A stretch of 64,000 nucleotides of DNA. It comes from Sipunculus nudus (lineage: Eukaryota > Annelida > Sipuncula > Golfingiida > Sipunculidae). The translations under genes and the position numbers were made by a program. Position 1 is the stretch's first letter, and every line of letters begins with the position of its first letter. Below the pieces are notes generated by a model. It was not told where the DNA came from, did not search any database, and saw only the letters and a program-made list of their open reading frames with translations. The DNA is taken from the NCBI GenBank assembly GCA_026874595.1, contig JAPPUL010000069.1, positions 434,001 to 498,000 on the forward strand. The letters are read 5' to 3'. Below are positions 47,117 to 57,027 of this stretch, one piece after another.

Positions 47117-48301
47117 TCATTTATTAGGACTTTCATATTGCAAACTTATGTATATATTATTTATCTCAGGATCACTTTCGGCAAGCACTCCCTTAATTAA
47201 ATCTATTAACACCTTCTCCTCTCGGCTAAGTAAATCCTTATTTGTCGTAAATGTCACCATTATATCAACACGCTTATTCAAATGATAATATCTTATGTCT
47301 CGTACTCCCGTTAAGGTATTTGAGTACATATTAAGCGTCTTTGACAAGATTTTTTCTATCTTACTTTGTCTTTCTAAAGCTATTTCACTCGTTTGCTCAC
47401 TTGGCTCTAGGTGAATTACTACATCTAGGACCGATGATATGTTTTTTCTTATGTTTTTCTTAACACTCTCGCCTATCTGGTATGCCTCATATAATGTAAA
47501 AGTTGCCTCTACTTCAATCGTCATGTCAGTAATCAATCTACCCCCTATAGTCCGGCTCCTTATTGATTTACTGCTCTTAACTCCAATTGTATCATTTGCA
47601 ATGCTTTCTAGCCTATTCCTTATCTTCTCAGGCGGTGCCGTGTCTACCATCTCTTCAAATGCTTTGTAAAATATCTCAAATGCTGCATATAATATAAAAC
47701 CTGCTACAAACATAGTCGCAATCGAATCCATATACAAAAGCCCTAAATATAAGGTGCTTAGTATCCCTATTAATACCCCTATCGAGGAGATGCTGTCTGT
47801 TCTGTGATGACTTGCGTTCGATAGTAATGCAAGACTATTTAATTTATTGCCATAATATCTTGTATATCTATATAATCCCTCCTTAGCTATTATTGTCAAT
47901 ATCGCTATATATACCGCATATACATAATCTTCTCCAAAGCCTACACCTTCCCCTTCAAGCATATTCAAAAACTTATTTATACCTTCATAAAATATAAAAC
48001 CTCCTGCGCTTGCTATCAAAAATGCAACCACTAAACTTGCTACCGTCTCAAATTTACCATGCCCATAGGGATGTTCCTTATCTGCTGGCTTTGATGCAAG
48101 CTTTATTCCTATCAACACTATTATATCACTTATATAGTCTGTGGCTGTATGTGTTGCATCCGCTATTAATGCCCCACTCCCTACCATATAGCCTATCGTA
48201 TACTGCAAAAGCATTAAAAGCAGGTTTACCAAAGTCCCTATAAGCGTTACCTCCCGCTTCTTTTTGTATATTGCTTCCTCTGTCATATCTAATTCATTCA
48301 T
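47117..48301 (-). CDS. Cation diffusion facilitator family transporter
   Basis: A metal/proton antiporter of the inner membrane. The 394 residues have about six membrane segments in the first 220. The metal site is visible in ALIADATHTATDYISD (Asp/His-x3-Asp), a second set in DSISSIGVL, and the loop motif HPYGHGKFET. The cytosolic C-terminal domain begins near VKSSKSIRSRTIGG and is longer than usual, including LDVVIHLEPSEQ. Substrate (zinc, iron, manganese) cannot be read. Convergent with recR, with 32 bases between. Confidence 0.92.
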   Translation of the reverse strand: MNELDMTEEAIYKKKREVTLIGTLVNLLLMLLQYTIGYMVGSGALIADATHTATDYISDIIVLIGIKLASKPADKEHPYGHGKFETVASLVVAFLIASAGGFIFYEGINKFLNMLEGEGVGFGEDYVYAVYIAILTIIAKEGLYRYTRYYGNKLNSLALLSNASHHRTDSISSIGVLIGILSTLYLGLLYMDSIATMFVAGFILYAAFEIFYKAFEEMVDTAPPEKIRNRLESIANDTIGVKSSKSIRSRTIGGRLITDMTIEVEATFTLYEAYQIGESVKKNIRKNISSVLDVVIHLEPSEQTSEIALERQSKIEKILSKTLNMYSNTLTGVRDIRYYHLNKRVDIMVTFTTNKDLLSREEKVLIDLIKGVLAESDPEINNIYISLQYESPNK

Positions 48302-48506
48302 TTGACCCGTCTTTTGACCCTTCTTGCATTAACAGTATATTTATCTTATTATCCTATAAATATACTTTGCATACTTAACATATTAAACATTTTTTTATTT
48401 ATAGCGAAATTCTTTGCAAACCCTTTACAAAATACTCCGCTTTATACTATCTTTTCTATTCATTCAACTTTCATTCAACTTCAACTTCGGATTGACTTTT
48501 AAGGGC

Positions 48507-49997
48507 ATGAGTTTACAAAAAGATTTCTATAACCAAAATAAAGACCCCATTAGCAAATATGTTTCTAACTTAGATAAAGATATTTATTCCATCTCTGCTC
48601 TTCCTGAAGAAGTTATTGCTACTCTCTTTGCTTATGTTAGCAGAAGTCCTAAAAGCTTTAGAGAAAACTTACTTAGCGTTTCGCAGCAGAAAGCTAGAGA
48701 GTTTCATGAAAAATGGGTGCTTAATTATGGACATGCTTCCGTTGCTGAGCTTGCTGTTACTCATATCGGCATAGAAAAAGTATCAAGGCTTTTTTCTTCC
48801 TTACTAGAACGTTCAAACCCATACATCTCTCCTGTTGAATACTCCCAGCGTTATCAAAAACCTAAAAAAGGAGACTTTTATATCCCTTCTACACTAGATA
48901 ACTTGTCTTTAAAGATTTATTGTGAATACCAATCCTATATCTATGATGTCTATTGCTCGCTTTTTAATAAACTTGTTACTTTCCTTAAAGCTAAAATCAA
49001 AATTAAAAAAACTCAGTCAAGTAAAAACTACAAAAACTACATAGACAAACTTGCCTTTGAAGATGCTCGATATATCTTGCCGCTTGCTGTTTATACCAAC
49101 TTAGGACTTACTACTAATGCTCGAGCTTGTGCCGATATGCTTTGTATGCTCCTCTCAAGCGAGTATCCTGAGGCCCGTGATAGAGCTTCGGAAATTAAAA
49201 CTGAAGTGTTACAAACTTTGCCTACCCTGATTAAATATGTTGACTCCAAGAACTTTATCACCTCCTCTCGCAACGTTTTAAGGAACTTTGCATATAACAA
49301 TATTTCTAAATCCAAAAATATTAATAAGACCTTAAATAATATCAGGGTTGAGCTCGTTGATTTCTCTTTTAAAAATACTAAAGACCCTCAAGAATTCGCT
49401 CTTAACTCTTTAATCGCTAAATTGTCTTTCCCTTCCATCAAAAATAATCTCTCCTTTAAAGGCCTTTCTACGGATATAGAAACTAAGCCTTTGGAACAGA
49501 AAATTAAGCTCTTTAACAACATTATGGCAAGCCTTGAAAACCATGATAATCCCCTCTCCCCTTTTGAGGACATTGTTTACCACTTCGAACTCCATATGTC
49601 GGAGGCTTGTTGGCATCAGTTTTTACGCCATCGCAAAATTAATATCTCTTGGCAATACCCTTCAATAGAAAACGGTTATATTATACCGCAAAATATTATT
49701 GAGGCTGGGATTAAGGATATATTTACTAAGGCTATTTTACATTCTAAGGACATATATAACCAAATCGCTAAACTATACCCTCTTGAAGCTCATTACTTAG
49801 TCACTAACTCTCATATTAGACCCGTTTTGGCTTCTTTATCTCTTTGGGAAGTTTATCATCTTATTAATCTTAGATTATCTAAAAACGCTCAGTGGGAAAT
49901 CCGTAACCTTGTTAAGCTTATGGCACGAGAAATACAACATGTTCATCCTGCTTTAATTAAACCTGCTTTAGACAGAAGTTTAAACCGTAGGAACTAA
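48507..49997 (+). CDS. thyX: Long two-part flavin-dependent thymidylate synthase ThyX
   Basis: About 496 residues, roughly twice the usual 220-270. The N-terminal half has NYGHASVAELAVTHIGIEKVSR and SNPYISPVEYSQRYQKP. The C-terminal half has HMSEACWHQFLRHRKINISWQYPSIENGYIIP, which matches the ThyX RHR...S motif, and LRLSKNAQWEIRNLVKLM. This suggests an internal duplication with the complete flavin/dUMP motif in the second copy. The start was set at the ATG at 48507 (AAGGG upstream); the frame stays open to 48414. No thyA is visible. Its coding strand is pyrimidine-rich. Confidence 0.88.
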   Translation: MSLQKDFYNQNKDPISKYVSNLDKDIYSISALPEEVIATLFAYVSRSPKSFRENLLSVSQQKAREFHEKWVLNYGHASVAELAVTHIGIEKVSRLFSSLLERSNPYISPVEYSQRYQKPKKGDFYIPSTLDNLSLKIYCEYQSYIYDVYCSLFNKLVTFLKAKIKIKKTQSSKNYKNYIDKLAFEDARYILPLAVYTNLGLTTNARACADMLCMLLSSEYPEARDRASEIKTEVLQTLPTLIKYVDSKNFITSSRNVLRNFAYNNISKSKNINKTLNNIRVELVDFSFKNTKDPQEFALNSLIAKLSFPSIKNNLSFKGLSTDIETKPLEQKIKLFNNIMASLENHDNPLSPFEDIVYHFELHMSEACWHQFLRHRKINISWQYPSIENGYIIPQNIIEAGIKDIFTKAILHSKDIYNQIAKLYPLEAHYLVTNSHIRPVLASLSLWEVYHLINLRLSKNAQWEIRNLVKLMAREIQHVHPALIKPALDRSLNRRN

Positions 49998-50042
49998 TAC
50001 CATCTCTCATACAACAAAAACCAATATCCAAAACAACGTTAA

Positions 50043-51062
50043 CTATATGACGATAGCTCCCCCAAACTCCCCATGCAAGTCCTTGCCTAAAAGATCATCT
50101 ATCGCTTCTTTTATATCTTTATCCCTGTAAAGCACATTATACACTTCTTCTATTATCGGCACCTTAACTTTTAAGCTTCTGGATAGCATATACGCTGATA
50201 ACGTTGTCTCAACACCCTCAGCTACCTCTACTATCTCATCAAGTACATCATTAAGGCTTTTACCTTTGGCAAGCTCCCTGCCTACCCTCCTATTACGACT
50301 TAAATCTCCTGTGCAGGTTAATACTAAATCTCCAACCCCTGCAAGCCCTATAAATGTTCCTAAATTTGCACCCTTACGTACCCCAATACGACTTATCTCC
50401 GTAAGCCCCCCTGTTACAACCCCGGCTAAGGCGTTCTTTCCCAACGAAAGACCATCTACTATCCCCGCTGCTATCGCTATTATATTCTTTAACGCTCCAC
50501 ATAATTCTATCCCTATTACATCTCGACTCATATACAATTTGAAATACGAAACCTCAAATAGCTTCATTACCCTTTTACTTAACTCTCGTGAATGAGACGC
50601 TATTACTGCTGTTGTTATCTTCTCTTCTGCAAGCTCTCTGGCAAATGTTGGCCCTGATATGTAGACTAATCGGTGATGGAGTCTTGAGGGTAGTATATCT
50701 TCTAGTAACTCGGATATCGTAAGTAGGCTTTTTGCCTCTATTCCTTTTGACCCGTTTATTATTATCGTTTCTTCATCTATTAGATGCGATATCTTCCCTA
50801 TTACCTCTCTTATAAATTGTGTCGGTATTACATTTAGTATATATTTACCATAAGATGCAACCTCTTCTAACGATAATGTCGCTCGGACATTAGCGCTAAA
50901 CCTAAGTTCACTTAAGTATTTTGGATTCCTTCCTTCTTTATTTATACTATCACGTGTCTTTTTGTCACGAGTCCAAAGCAGTATCTCATAGCCTTTCTTA
51001 TCTAGCAAATACGTTAAGGCCATTGAATAACTACCTGCCCCGAGTATCGATACCTTCGCCAT
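50043..51062 (-). CDS. gpsA: NAD(P)-dependent glycerol-3-phosphate dehydrogenase
   Basis: Reduces dihydroxyacetone phosphate to sn-glycerol 3-phosphate for phospholipid synthesis. The 339 residues begin with the Rossmann motif VSILGAGSYSMALTYLL, continue with NGSKGIEAKS, the substrate-binding lysine region CGALKNIIAIAAGIVDGL, GLAGVGDLVLTCTGDLSRNRRVG and VAEGVETTLSAY. Full length. The first glycine loop, GAGSYSMA, is a slight variant of GAGxWG. It lies downstream of queE. Confidence 0.95.
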   Translation of the reverse strand: MAKVSILGAGSYSMALTYLLDKKGYEILLWTRDKKTRDSINKEGRNPKYLSELRFSANVRATLSLEEVASYGKYILNVIPTQFIREVIGKISHLIDEETIIINGSKGIEAKSLLTISELLEDILPSRLHHRLVYISGPTFARELAEEKITTAVIASHSRELSKRVMKLFEVSYFKLYMSRDVIGIELCGALKNIIAIAAGIVDGLSLGKNALAGVVTGGLTEISRIGVRKGANLGTFIGLAGVGDLVLTCTGDLSRNRRVGRELAKGKSLNDVLDEIVEVAEGVETTLSAYMLSRSLKVKVPIIEEVYNVLYRDKDIKEAIDDLLGKDLHGEFGGAIVI

Positions 51063-51146
51063 CCTTTTCTTCCTTTAATCCTTTCTTTACTTCTATATTA
51101 TTTATGTTCTGATTTATTTTAAACTTATTTAGTCTATTAGCGCATC

Positions 51147-51716
51147 TTAAGGAATCTTTAATGCCTTGTGCAGTTGTACTGACAAGTGCCATTTCGGATT
51201 CCTCTCTACTGCTTTTATACATTCTCTTAGCGATTTATTATTTATCTCTTTTGGGTCATTTATTGGTTGTAGATAATAATGTTTAAAGCCATCTCGCTCA
51301 TATCTTTCTAAATCTTGCCCTTTGTACAGTACCTTTATTTCATCTCCTTCTATATATTCTTCTGTCTTCGGCGATACCGTTATCCAGTCAGGGCTACACC
51401 TTAAATCTCGTGTCCCGTTTGTTTCTACGCTTACATAATACCCGAGCTCTTGCAATCCCTCTACCACGTACGGTAAATTCTCCTGTATCCCAGGCTCCCC
51501 TCCTGTCAATACTACAAATTTACAGGGCTTATATTTTCTTAGCTCTTTAAATAAATTCTGCTCTTCGTACTCTTTATATGTTATCTCTTCTGCCTCATCA
51601 CAAAATGTACAGCTTAAATTACATCCGTAAAACCTTACGAATATTGCACTGCGTCCACTATGATATCCCTCCCCTTGTATACTCCTAAATATCTCAACTA
51701 TCTTATAACTTCGCAT
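51147..51716 (-). CDS. queE: 7-carboxy-7-deazaguanine synthase
   Basis: A radical SAM enzyme that ring-contracts carboxytetrahydropterin for queuosine or other 7-deazapurines. The 189 residues have IFRSIQGEGYHSGRSAIFVR, the cluster cysteines in YGCNLSCTFCDE (CxxxCxxC), VVLTGGEPGIQ and VETNGT. The start overlaps the end of queD by 14 bases, so the pair is translationally coupled. QueC and QueF are not in the window. Confidence 0.94.
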   Translation of the reverse strand: MRSYKIVEIFRSIQGEGYHSGRSAIFVRFYGCNLSCTFCDEAEEITYKEYEEQNLFKELRKYKPCKFVVLTGGEPGIQENLPYVVEGLQELGYYVSVETNGTRDLRCSPDWITVSPKTEEYIEGDEIKVLYKGQDLERYERDGFKHYYLQPINDPKEINNKSLRECIKAVERNPKWHLSVQLHKALKIP

Positions 51717-52047
51717 ATTCTACTGCACTCCCCTCTGTCTCCCACAATACCAGCTTCCTAAGTCCCTTATATCTTCTCTTGATCCCTTCATAGAGTAGCT
51801 TCGCTAGGTTCTCTGCTGTCGGATAATATAAATCTAAATCTTCATTCAAATATGTATGATCCGGTAAGTATTCCTTCAAAAAATCCTTTATCTCTCCAAA
51901 ATCTATACTAATACCATTCTTTCCCACCTCCTCTACCCGTATGTAGACCTCTATATGCCAGGTGTGCCCATGTAAATGACTACATTTTCCCTCGTAATCG
52001 TTTAATTTATGTGCTGCGTCAAATTTATGTCTTACTCTAAGATCCAT
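51703..52047 (-). CDS. queD: 6-carboxytetrahydropterin synthase
   Basis: Converts dihydroneopterin triphosphate to 6-carboxytetrahydropterin, the substrate of QueE. About 114 residues. Zinc ligands are the His in FDAAHKL and the two in HLHGHTW; the catalytic Cys is in EGKCSHLHGH. FGEIKDFLKEYLPDHTYLN, PTAENLAKLL and VLWETEGSAVEY follow the family. I prefer the ATG at 52047, where AAGG lies 9 bases upstream, over the ATG at 52056. Queuosine-related genes here suggest tRNA modification. Confidence 0.94.
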   Translation of the reverse strand: MDLRVRHKFDAAHKLNDYEGKCSHLHGHTWHIEVYIRVEEVGKNGISIDFGEIKDFLKEYLPDHTYLNEDLDLYYPTAENLAKLLYEGIKRRYKGLRKLVLWETEGSAVEYAKL

Positions 52048-52173
52048 TACTTCCATCCTTTCTCTTTCTTACTTCTCCTTCTTTCTTTTCTTAGCTTATT
52101 AGCAAGGCTTCTTTACAAGATGTTTCTTTCCTTTCTCTGCATCCCCTAGCCTGCATCCCCTAGCCTGCATCCC

Positions 52174-53022
52174 CTACTGCATCTCATGTTCTTTCTTCAA
52201 GAGCTCTTTAAAGCGTTTCTTGAATTTCCGAAGCTTCGGGCCTATCACTATAAAACAATAGGGATTGCTTGTTGCATTGTCCCTATAATAATTTTGATGG
52301 TACTCTTCTGCCTTATAGAACTTCTTTAGTTTTGTTATCTGTGTTACTATCTTCTTATCGCCCCATATCGCCTCTTGTGCCGCATTACGAGACTGCTCTG
52401 CTAAAGCTTGTTCTTTTTCCGTCTTATAAAGTATTATCGACCGATACTGCGGACCTACGTCGTTTCCTTGACGGTTTAATGTCGTTGGATCGTGCGTCTC
52501 CCAAAATACCTCCAGCAACTTCTCATAGCCCACTTTCTCCTCATTATACAATACCTCCACCACCTCTGCATGATTTCCATCCCCGCGTATTACCATCTCA
52601 TAAGTCGGAAATTCAACTGTCCCTCCCGCATAGCCTGAGGATACCTCCAAAACTCCCTCTACCCTCTCGTATATTGCTTCGGTACACCAAAAACAGCCTG
52701 TCCCAAAATATGCCCTTGCATATTTATCATTTATAGCTTGTTCTTCCATTATATTTTCTCTGTCTTTTTTTCCTTCCCTGTTGCCTTCCCTGTTTCCTTC
52801 CCTGTTGCCTTCCGCTTTTACTCCGCTTTTCGCTACCAGTACTCTATCTTTATATCTTTTGCCTCTTAGCTTGCCTCTTACATCACCTTCCTCAGCTGCA
52901 TAACCAGCTGCATAACCAACTCCATCACCCCAATTCATTAGATGTAATAGCATTAGAAATATACTGACTATCCATAAAATCCCATATATTATTTTTCTAA
53001 ATTTAATGCCTTTTCTTCCCAT
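52174..53022 (-). CDS. msrA: Peptide methionine sulfoxide reductase A, membrane-anchored or exported
   Basis: Repairs oxidised methionine. The catalytic domain starts with YFGTGCFWCTEAIYERVEGV and includes SGYAGGTVEFPTYE, ETHDPTTLNRQGNDVGPQYRSIILY, EYHQNYY and a C-terminal YCFIVIGPKL. Before it lie an N-terminal hydrophobic segment (IIYGILWIVSIFLMLLHLM) and a 60-residue basic linker with three NREG repeats. So the enzyme is probably anchored facing the periplasm rather than cytosolic. The ATG at 53022 follows GAGGAG by 7 bases; the frame is open further upstream. About 282 residues against about 170-210 in simple MsrA. Confidence 0.93.
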   Translation of the reverse strand: MGRKGIKFRKIIYGILWIVSIFLMLLHLMNWGDGVGYAAGYAAEEGDVRGKLRGKRYKDRVLVAKSGVKAEGNREGNREGNREGKKDRENIMEEQAINDKYARAYFGTGCFWCTEAIYERVEGVLEVSSGYAGGTVEFPTYEMVIRGDGNHAEVVEVLYNEEKVGYEKLLEVFWETHDPTTLNRQGNDVGPQYRSIILYKTEKEQALAEQSRNAAQEAIWGDKKIVTQITKLKKFYKAEEYHQNYYRDNATSNPYCFIVIGPKLRKFKKRFKELLKKEHEMQ

Positions 53023-53146
53023 TTGCATTCTCCTCTTTGTTATAATAAGCTCTTCTATAATCCTCATATTATAACCCGTCCTTTCCCTCTTTAACTTAAA
53101 TATCTAAACTTACCACCCCCAAATATTAAATATTTAAAGCTTTTGC

Positions 53147-53821
53147 CTAATATTCATCCTCTACCTTTCCTCGCATATATTTTTGCTTGTTTTCTCCTAT
53201 TATTCCGTCTAGATACGCATAATAATCAAATATATCTATAAGCACATCCTCCTTCTCCTTCACTTTCTTCAATAGCACCATATAGGTTAACTTTGAACCC
53301 GCTCGGCCCTCATGTAGCAAATATATATACCCATCCCCTCCTATCTCCTCCCCCCTTACCTCCTTAAGAGGATCGCTATATTCTTTTACTTTAGATATAT
53401 ATCCTTTAAGCCCCCTACCCTCCAATATCTTAACTAAATCTTCTGCTCTTGCCTCCAGAATGCTCTCTATTAATATTATGTCTTTACTCTTAGTATATTC
53501 TTCCCGCTTCTTTAAAAGCTCCTCTTCTGCTTTTTGCTTTAACTCAAAACGTCGCAATATCTCATCATCCCCTAATACCGGAACTAGTAAAGTATATAAT
53601 TCATCACACTCAAATACTTTCTCTTCTAGCCCAAGCGTTAATATACAGCCCCCCTTCCCATGCGGTATCTGCTTATACTCTCCTTTACCGTCCATCTTAT
53701 TCTTTATTAGCAAATGAAACGATGGTGTGCCCGTATGTTTTAACATCTGTTTTTCATCTTCTCTTAACAAAAACTCATAATAATCTAATATCTTTACTAT
53801 TAATTCCCTTTTCAATAACAT
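53147..53821 (-). CDS. Hypothetical protein, 224 aa
   Basis: I do not recognise the family. It is soluble and charged, with a central helical region around ELKQKAEEELLKKREEYT that could form a coiled coil. No signal peptide. The frame covers the whole interval between msrA and the repeat-rich spacer, and it is on the strand preferred by its neighbours. Confidence 0.6.
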   Translation of the reverse strand: MLLKRELIVKILDYYEFLLREDEKQMLKHTGTPSFHLLIKNKMDGKGEYKQIPHGKGGCILTLGLEEKVFECDELYTLLVPVLGDDEILRRFELKQKAEEELLKKREEYTKSKDIILIESILEARAEDLVKILEGRGLKGYISKVKEYSDPLKEVRGEEIGGDGYIYLLHEGRAGSKLTYMVLLKKVKEKEDVLIDIFDYYAYLDGIIGENKQKYMRGKVEDEY

Positions 53822-54182
53822 TTATTACCTCATCCGCTTTTTAAGCTTTTTATCTTTTATCTTTTATCTTTTATCTTACTCCCCCCCTTTACTCCCCCCC
53901 CTTTACTCCCCCCCTTTGCCCTTCCTTTGCTCTTAAACTACTTCCTCTTTACTAATATTAGTACTTTATATCAATAAATCAACAACTTTGACTATACCTT
54001 TTATCTTTTAAATTTACTATTTTTACCAAGCTTAGTTATTCTTATAGATTAACTAGTTTATTTGTTCTCCCTCGCTTTCCCCCCATTTTTTACCCGTTAC
54101 CATACCTTTACTTTTAATATCTGGCTTTGTTTTGGTTTATTTTTATTTATTTAGTAACTTATCTTTTTTATAGGCTTATACT
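53822..54182. other. Intergenic spacer with simple repeats
   Basis: 361 bases upstream of the CobA-HemD gene and of the divergent hypothetical gene. It contains cttttatctttt and ccccccctttact tandem repeats (53848-53920), then AT-rich DNA. No gene or RNA recognised. Confidence 0.6.
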
Positions 54183-56027
54183 ATGATTACTTTCAATATC
54201 TATTTTAATCAGCATAAAGTTACACCCAACTTTAAAAAAGAATTACACTCTTTCCTAAAGCTCTATCTGAACCATTTTAAATGGAACATTATAACTGATA
54301 ACAAAAAAGCTAAGGACGCCGACTTCATTATTCAAAACTACAACGACGTTATTGAGACCCCTCTTGAAAAAAGACTTACTTTGTCTACCTCTTTCCCTAA
54401 TATTCATACTGATGCTATGCCTAATTTAAAACTCGGATTTGATGGCTTTGTATTTACTTTTAAACGACAAAGAACTGACATCATTAACTCTTTTTACAAG
54501 TATTTTGGATTTGTTGACTTCATAGGCGCCGGCGCTGGGCACAAAGAACTTATTTCTGTTAAAGGGATGCGTACTCTTAAGCTTGCTGATGTTGTTATAT
54601 ATGATAAGCTCTTAGATCCCAATATAATTACTTCATATACAAAACAAGATGCATTACGAATCCCTCTTACCAAGTATGGTAGCCGCACCAAGAAAAATCT
54701 CGTGTCGCAAAGCCAAATTAATGAGGCCATCTTACGTTATGCTCTTCTCTTTAAGCATGTTGTTAGACTAAAAGGTGGCGACTCTTTTATTTTTGGCCGC
54801 GGTGGAGAGGAGTGTGAATACATTTTGCCTTTCAATATAAAGTTTGAGGTTATACCCGGTATCTCTTCTATAATCAGTGCTCTTTGTTATAGCGGCATCC
54901 CTCTTACTCACAGAGACTATAATGACGGCTTTATTGCTATTACTGGTTACAACAAGCAATGTTCTTCTCCTAAAAGTTTTGAACAGTGTAATCAGGATAT
55001 TGCCAACAAAATAAATTTTGCCCTCGAAAATAACTTAATGGTCGTTTTATTTATGTCTTTAAATAATTGGATGAACTTTAAAGACCTTATAGCTTTACAA
55101 AATACTCCTCTCGCTCTTATAGAGTCCGGCGCTTACCCTCAGCAGCAAACTTTTATTTCTAATGTCAAAAATGCTCATCTCCTTATAGAACAACATAAGC
55201 TTAAATCTCCTACCTTAATCGCCATAGGCAATAACACATCTATTCACCATAAGTTACATTGGTTTGATAAATTACCGCTTTTCAATATCCGCATAATCGC
55301 TTTCGCATCTCAAAAACTCGCTCCCGAGATCTATGACGCCTTTGCTCCACTTGGCGCTTCTATTAAATGTCTAAGCCTTTATTCTCTTCTCCCGCAAAAA
55401 CACAGTATCACAAAACAATATCTTGCCAACTTAAAGCTTTATGATTACATCTTCATAACAAGCACAAATGCTTTTTACTTCCTTATAGACGCTTTGAAAG
55501 AACTTAATATCGATCTTAGAGCTTTGCCCAAAATAATCGTTTCTGGCCACAAAACTGCTTCGCATTTTAAACAAATTGGCTTAATACCCGATATTATCCC
55601 GAAAAACTTCTCCTCTAAAGGCATTATTGAGGCGCTTAAAAACATTGATATCAAAAATAAGAAGTTCTTATTCCCTAAAAGTAGTCTTTCTGATGGCTCT
55701 ATTGCTAAGTTTATTAAATCACAAAATGCTTTTATTGATGAGTTTATTCTTTATCATAATAAGAGTATCTCTTTGCAAGACAACGAGATTAACTGTATTC
55801 CTCTCTTTAAACCTCATTACCTCATATTTACATCTTCTTCTAGTGTCAACATCTTTTATGAAAAGTTAAATACAAACTACAACTTTATACCCGTATCCAT
55901 GGGTGATAAAACCACTGCCTCTTTAAAAAAGATATTTAACCCAAGCAAAATCTTAATCCCCTCTTCCTTCACCATCGAAAGCATTAAAGACGCTATCCTT
56001 AATCATGTTAGACTAAATAAGAATTAG
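54183..56027 (+). CDS. Uroporphyrinogen-III methyltransferase / uroporphyrinogen-III synthase fusion
   Basis: Two steps of tetrapyrrole synthesis in one chain of 614 residues. After about 115 N-terminal residues that I cannot assign, the CobA (SUMT) domain starts with DFIGAGAGHKELISVKGMRTLKLADVVIYDKLL and contains VVRLKGGDSFIFGRGGEE, VIPGISSI and GIPLTHRDYN. The HemD domain follows from about residue 370: IIAFASQK, FITSTNAFYFLIDAL, IIVSGHKTASHFKQIG, KNFSSKGIIEAL and YLIFTSSSSVNIFYE. CobA-HemD fusions are known. The SAM loop GAGPGD has become GAGAGH. It would lead to siroheme or cobalamin. Confidence 0.9.
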   Translation: MITFNIYFNQHKVTPNFKKELHSFLKLYLNHFKWNIITDNKKAKDADFIIQNYNDVIETPLEKRLTLSTSFPNIHTDAMPNLKLGFDGFVFTFKRQRTDIINSFYKYFGFVDFIGAGAGHKELISVKGMRTLKLADVVIYDKLLDPNIITSYTKQDALRIPLTKYGSRTKKNLVSQSQINEAILRYALLFKHVVRLKGGDSFIFGRGGEECEYILPFNIKFEVIPGISSIISALCYSGIPLTHRDYNDGFIAITGYNKQCSSPKSFEQCNQDIANKINFALENNLMVVLFMSLNNWMNFKDLIALQNTPLALIESGAYPQQQTFISNVKNAHLLIEQHKLKSPTLIAIGNNTSIHHKLHWFDKLPLFNIRIIAFASQKLAPEIYDAFAPLGASIKCLSLYSLLPQKHSITKQYLANLKLYDYIFITSTNAFYFLIDALKELNIDLRALPKIIVSGHKTASHFKQIGLIPDIIPKNFSSKGIIEALKNIDIKNKKFLFPKSSLSDGSIAKFIKSQNAFIDEFILYHNKSISLQDNEINCIPLFKPHYLIFTSSSSVNIFYEKLNTNYNFIPVSMGDKTTASLKKIFNPSKILIPSSFTIESIKDAILNHVRLNKN

Positions 56028-56866
56028 CTTTTTAATACATCTCCTATCCCCTCTCCCATCTTTAGTCTCTTGCCCCTTTTTATCCCGCCTCTAAACCTTA
56101 GCTTATCCTTACCAAAAAAAAGAATCACTGTCGAACCCCCAAGCTCAAAGAATCCATACTCTGCTCCTTTTTTAAAATATCGTCCGTCTAAATCTCTAAA
56201 AGCATACCCCCCACTAAAATCATCTCTCTTAAACCCTATACCGCAAAACGTCTTGATACTACCTACATTTAACGCTCCAACTAAAACTAATCCGTATTTT
56301 CCTAGCTCCTCACTATCAAAGATTGTTGTGTTTCTCTCATTTTCTACAAACAACCGCTTTATCCCAAGCCCTATCTCGTTTACAGGATTCAACTTCCCCC
56401 TTATATGTTCTTGATATTTTGCCCGCCCGTCGTAGGGTATGTGTATCCTGTGGTAATCTCTTGGACTTAAATATATTGTTATATACTCTCCTTCTATAAA
56501 CTCTTTGTGTGCCTTGGTCTTTATTAGCTCTTTCAACAACAGCTTTATACCCTTTACTTGTAAAAACTCTCCTGCATATACCCTCCCAAATTCAACCACT
56601 TCCCCATCCACCGGCGATACTATTACTCCCGCACCTCCTTCTATTTCTCTTGCTCCTACCTTAAGCTTCCGTGTGAAAAAATCATTTAATGTCTCGTATC
56701 TCTCAAGCCCATATAAAACCTCCCTCATATTTACTCCGTATTTTCTTATGTATAACTTCAATAGCACTTTCAAGACACCCTTTGGTAAGCGCAAATTTCC
56801 CAAAAACCCTGCCGCCTTACTTAATAACCTCTTCGGTAAGAATTTTATAACTACTTGTTTGTTCAA
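56024..56866 (-). CDS. psd: Phosphatidylserine decarboxylase proenzyme
   Basis: Makes phosphatidylethanolamine at the inner membrane. The 280 residues carry the self-cleavage site in FELGGSTVILFFG, where the serine becomes the pyruvoyl group, and the Asp/His residues in SPVDGEVVEFG and YHRIHIPYDG. The length fits the larger PSD subfamily. It overlaps the end of the convergent CobA-HemD gene by four bases. Confidence 0.95.
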   Translation of the reverse strand: MNKQVVIKFLPKRLLSKAAGFLGNLRLPKGVLKVLLKLYIRKYGVNMREVLYGLERYETLNDFFTRKLKVGAREIEGGAGVIVSPVDGEVVEFGRVYAGEFLQVKGIKLLLKELIKTKAHKEFIEGEYITIYLSPRDYHRIHIPYDGRAKYQEHIRGKLNPVNEIGLGIKRLFVENERNTTIFDSEELGKYGLVLVGALNVGSIKTFCGIGFKRDDFSGGYAFRDLDGRYFKKGAEYGFFELGGSTVILFFGKDKLRFRGGIKRGKRLKMGEGIGDVLKS

Positions 56867-57027
56867 TATTTTATCCCTTATATTTTCTTATGCTTATAGT
56901 ATAGATACTCTTAAAGATGCATTATACTATTTTTTTATACCTTAGCTTTTACAGCTTAGTATATATAGTTTACTCTTTTTTTGAAGTTTATTCTTTTTTT
57001 GAAGTTTATTCTTTTTTTGAAGTTTGT

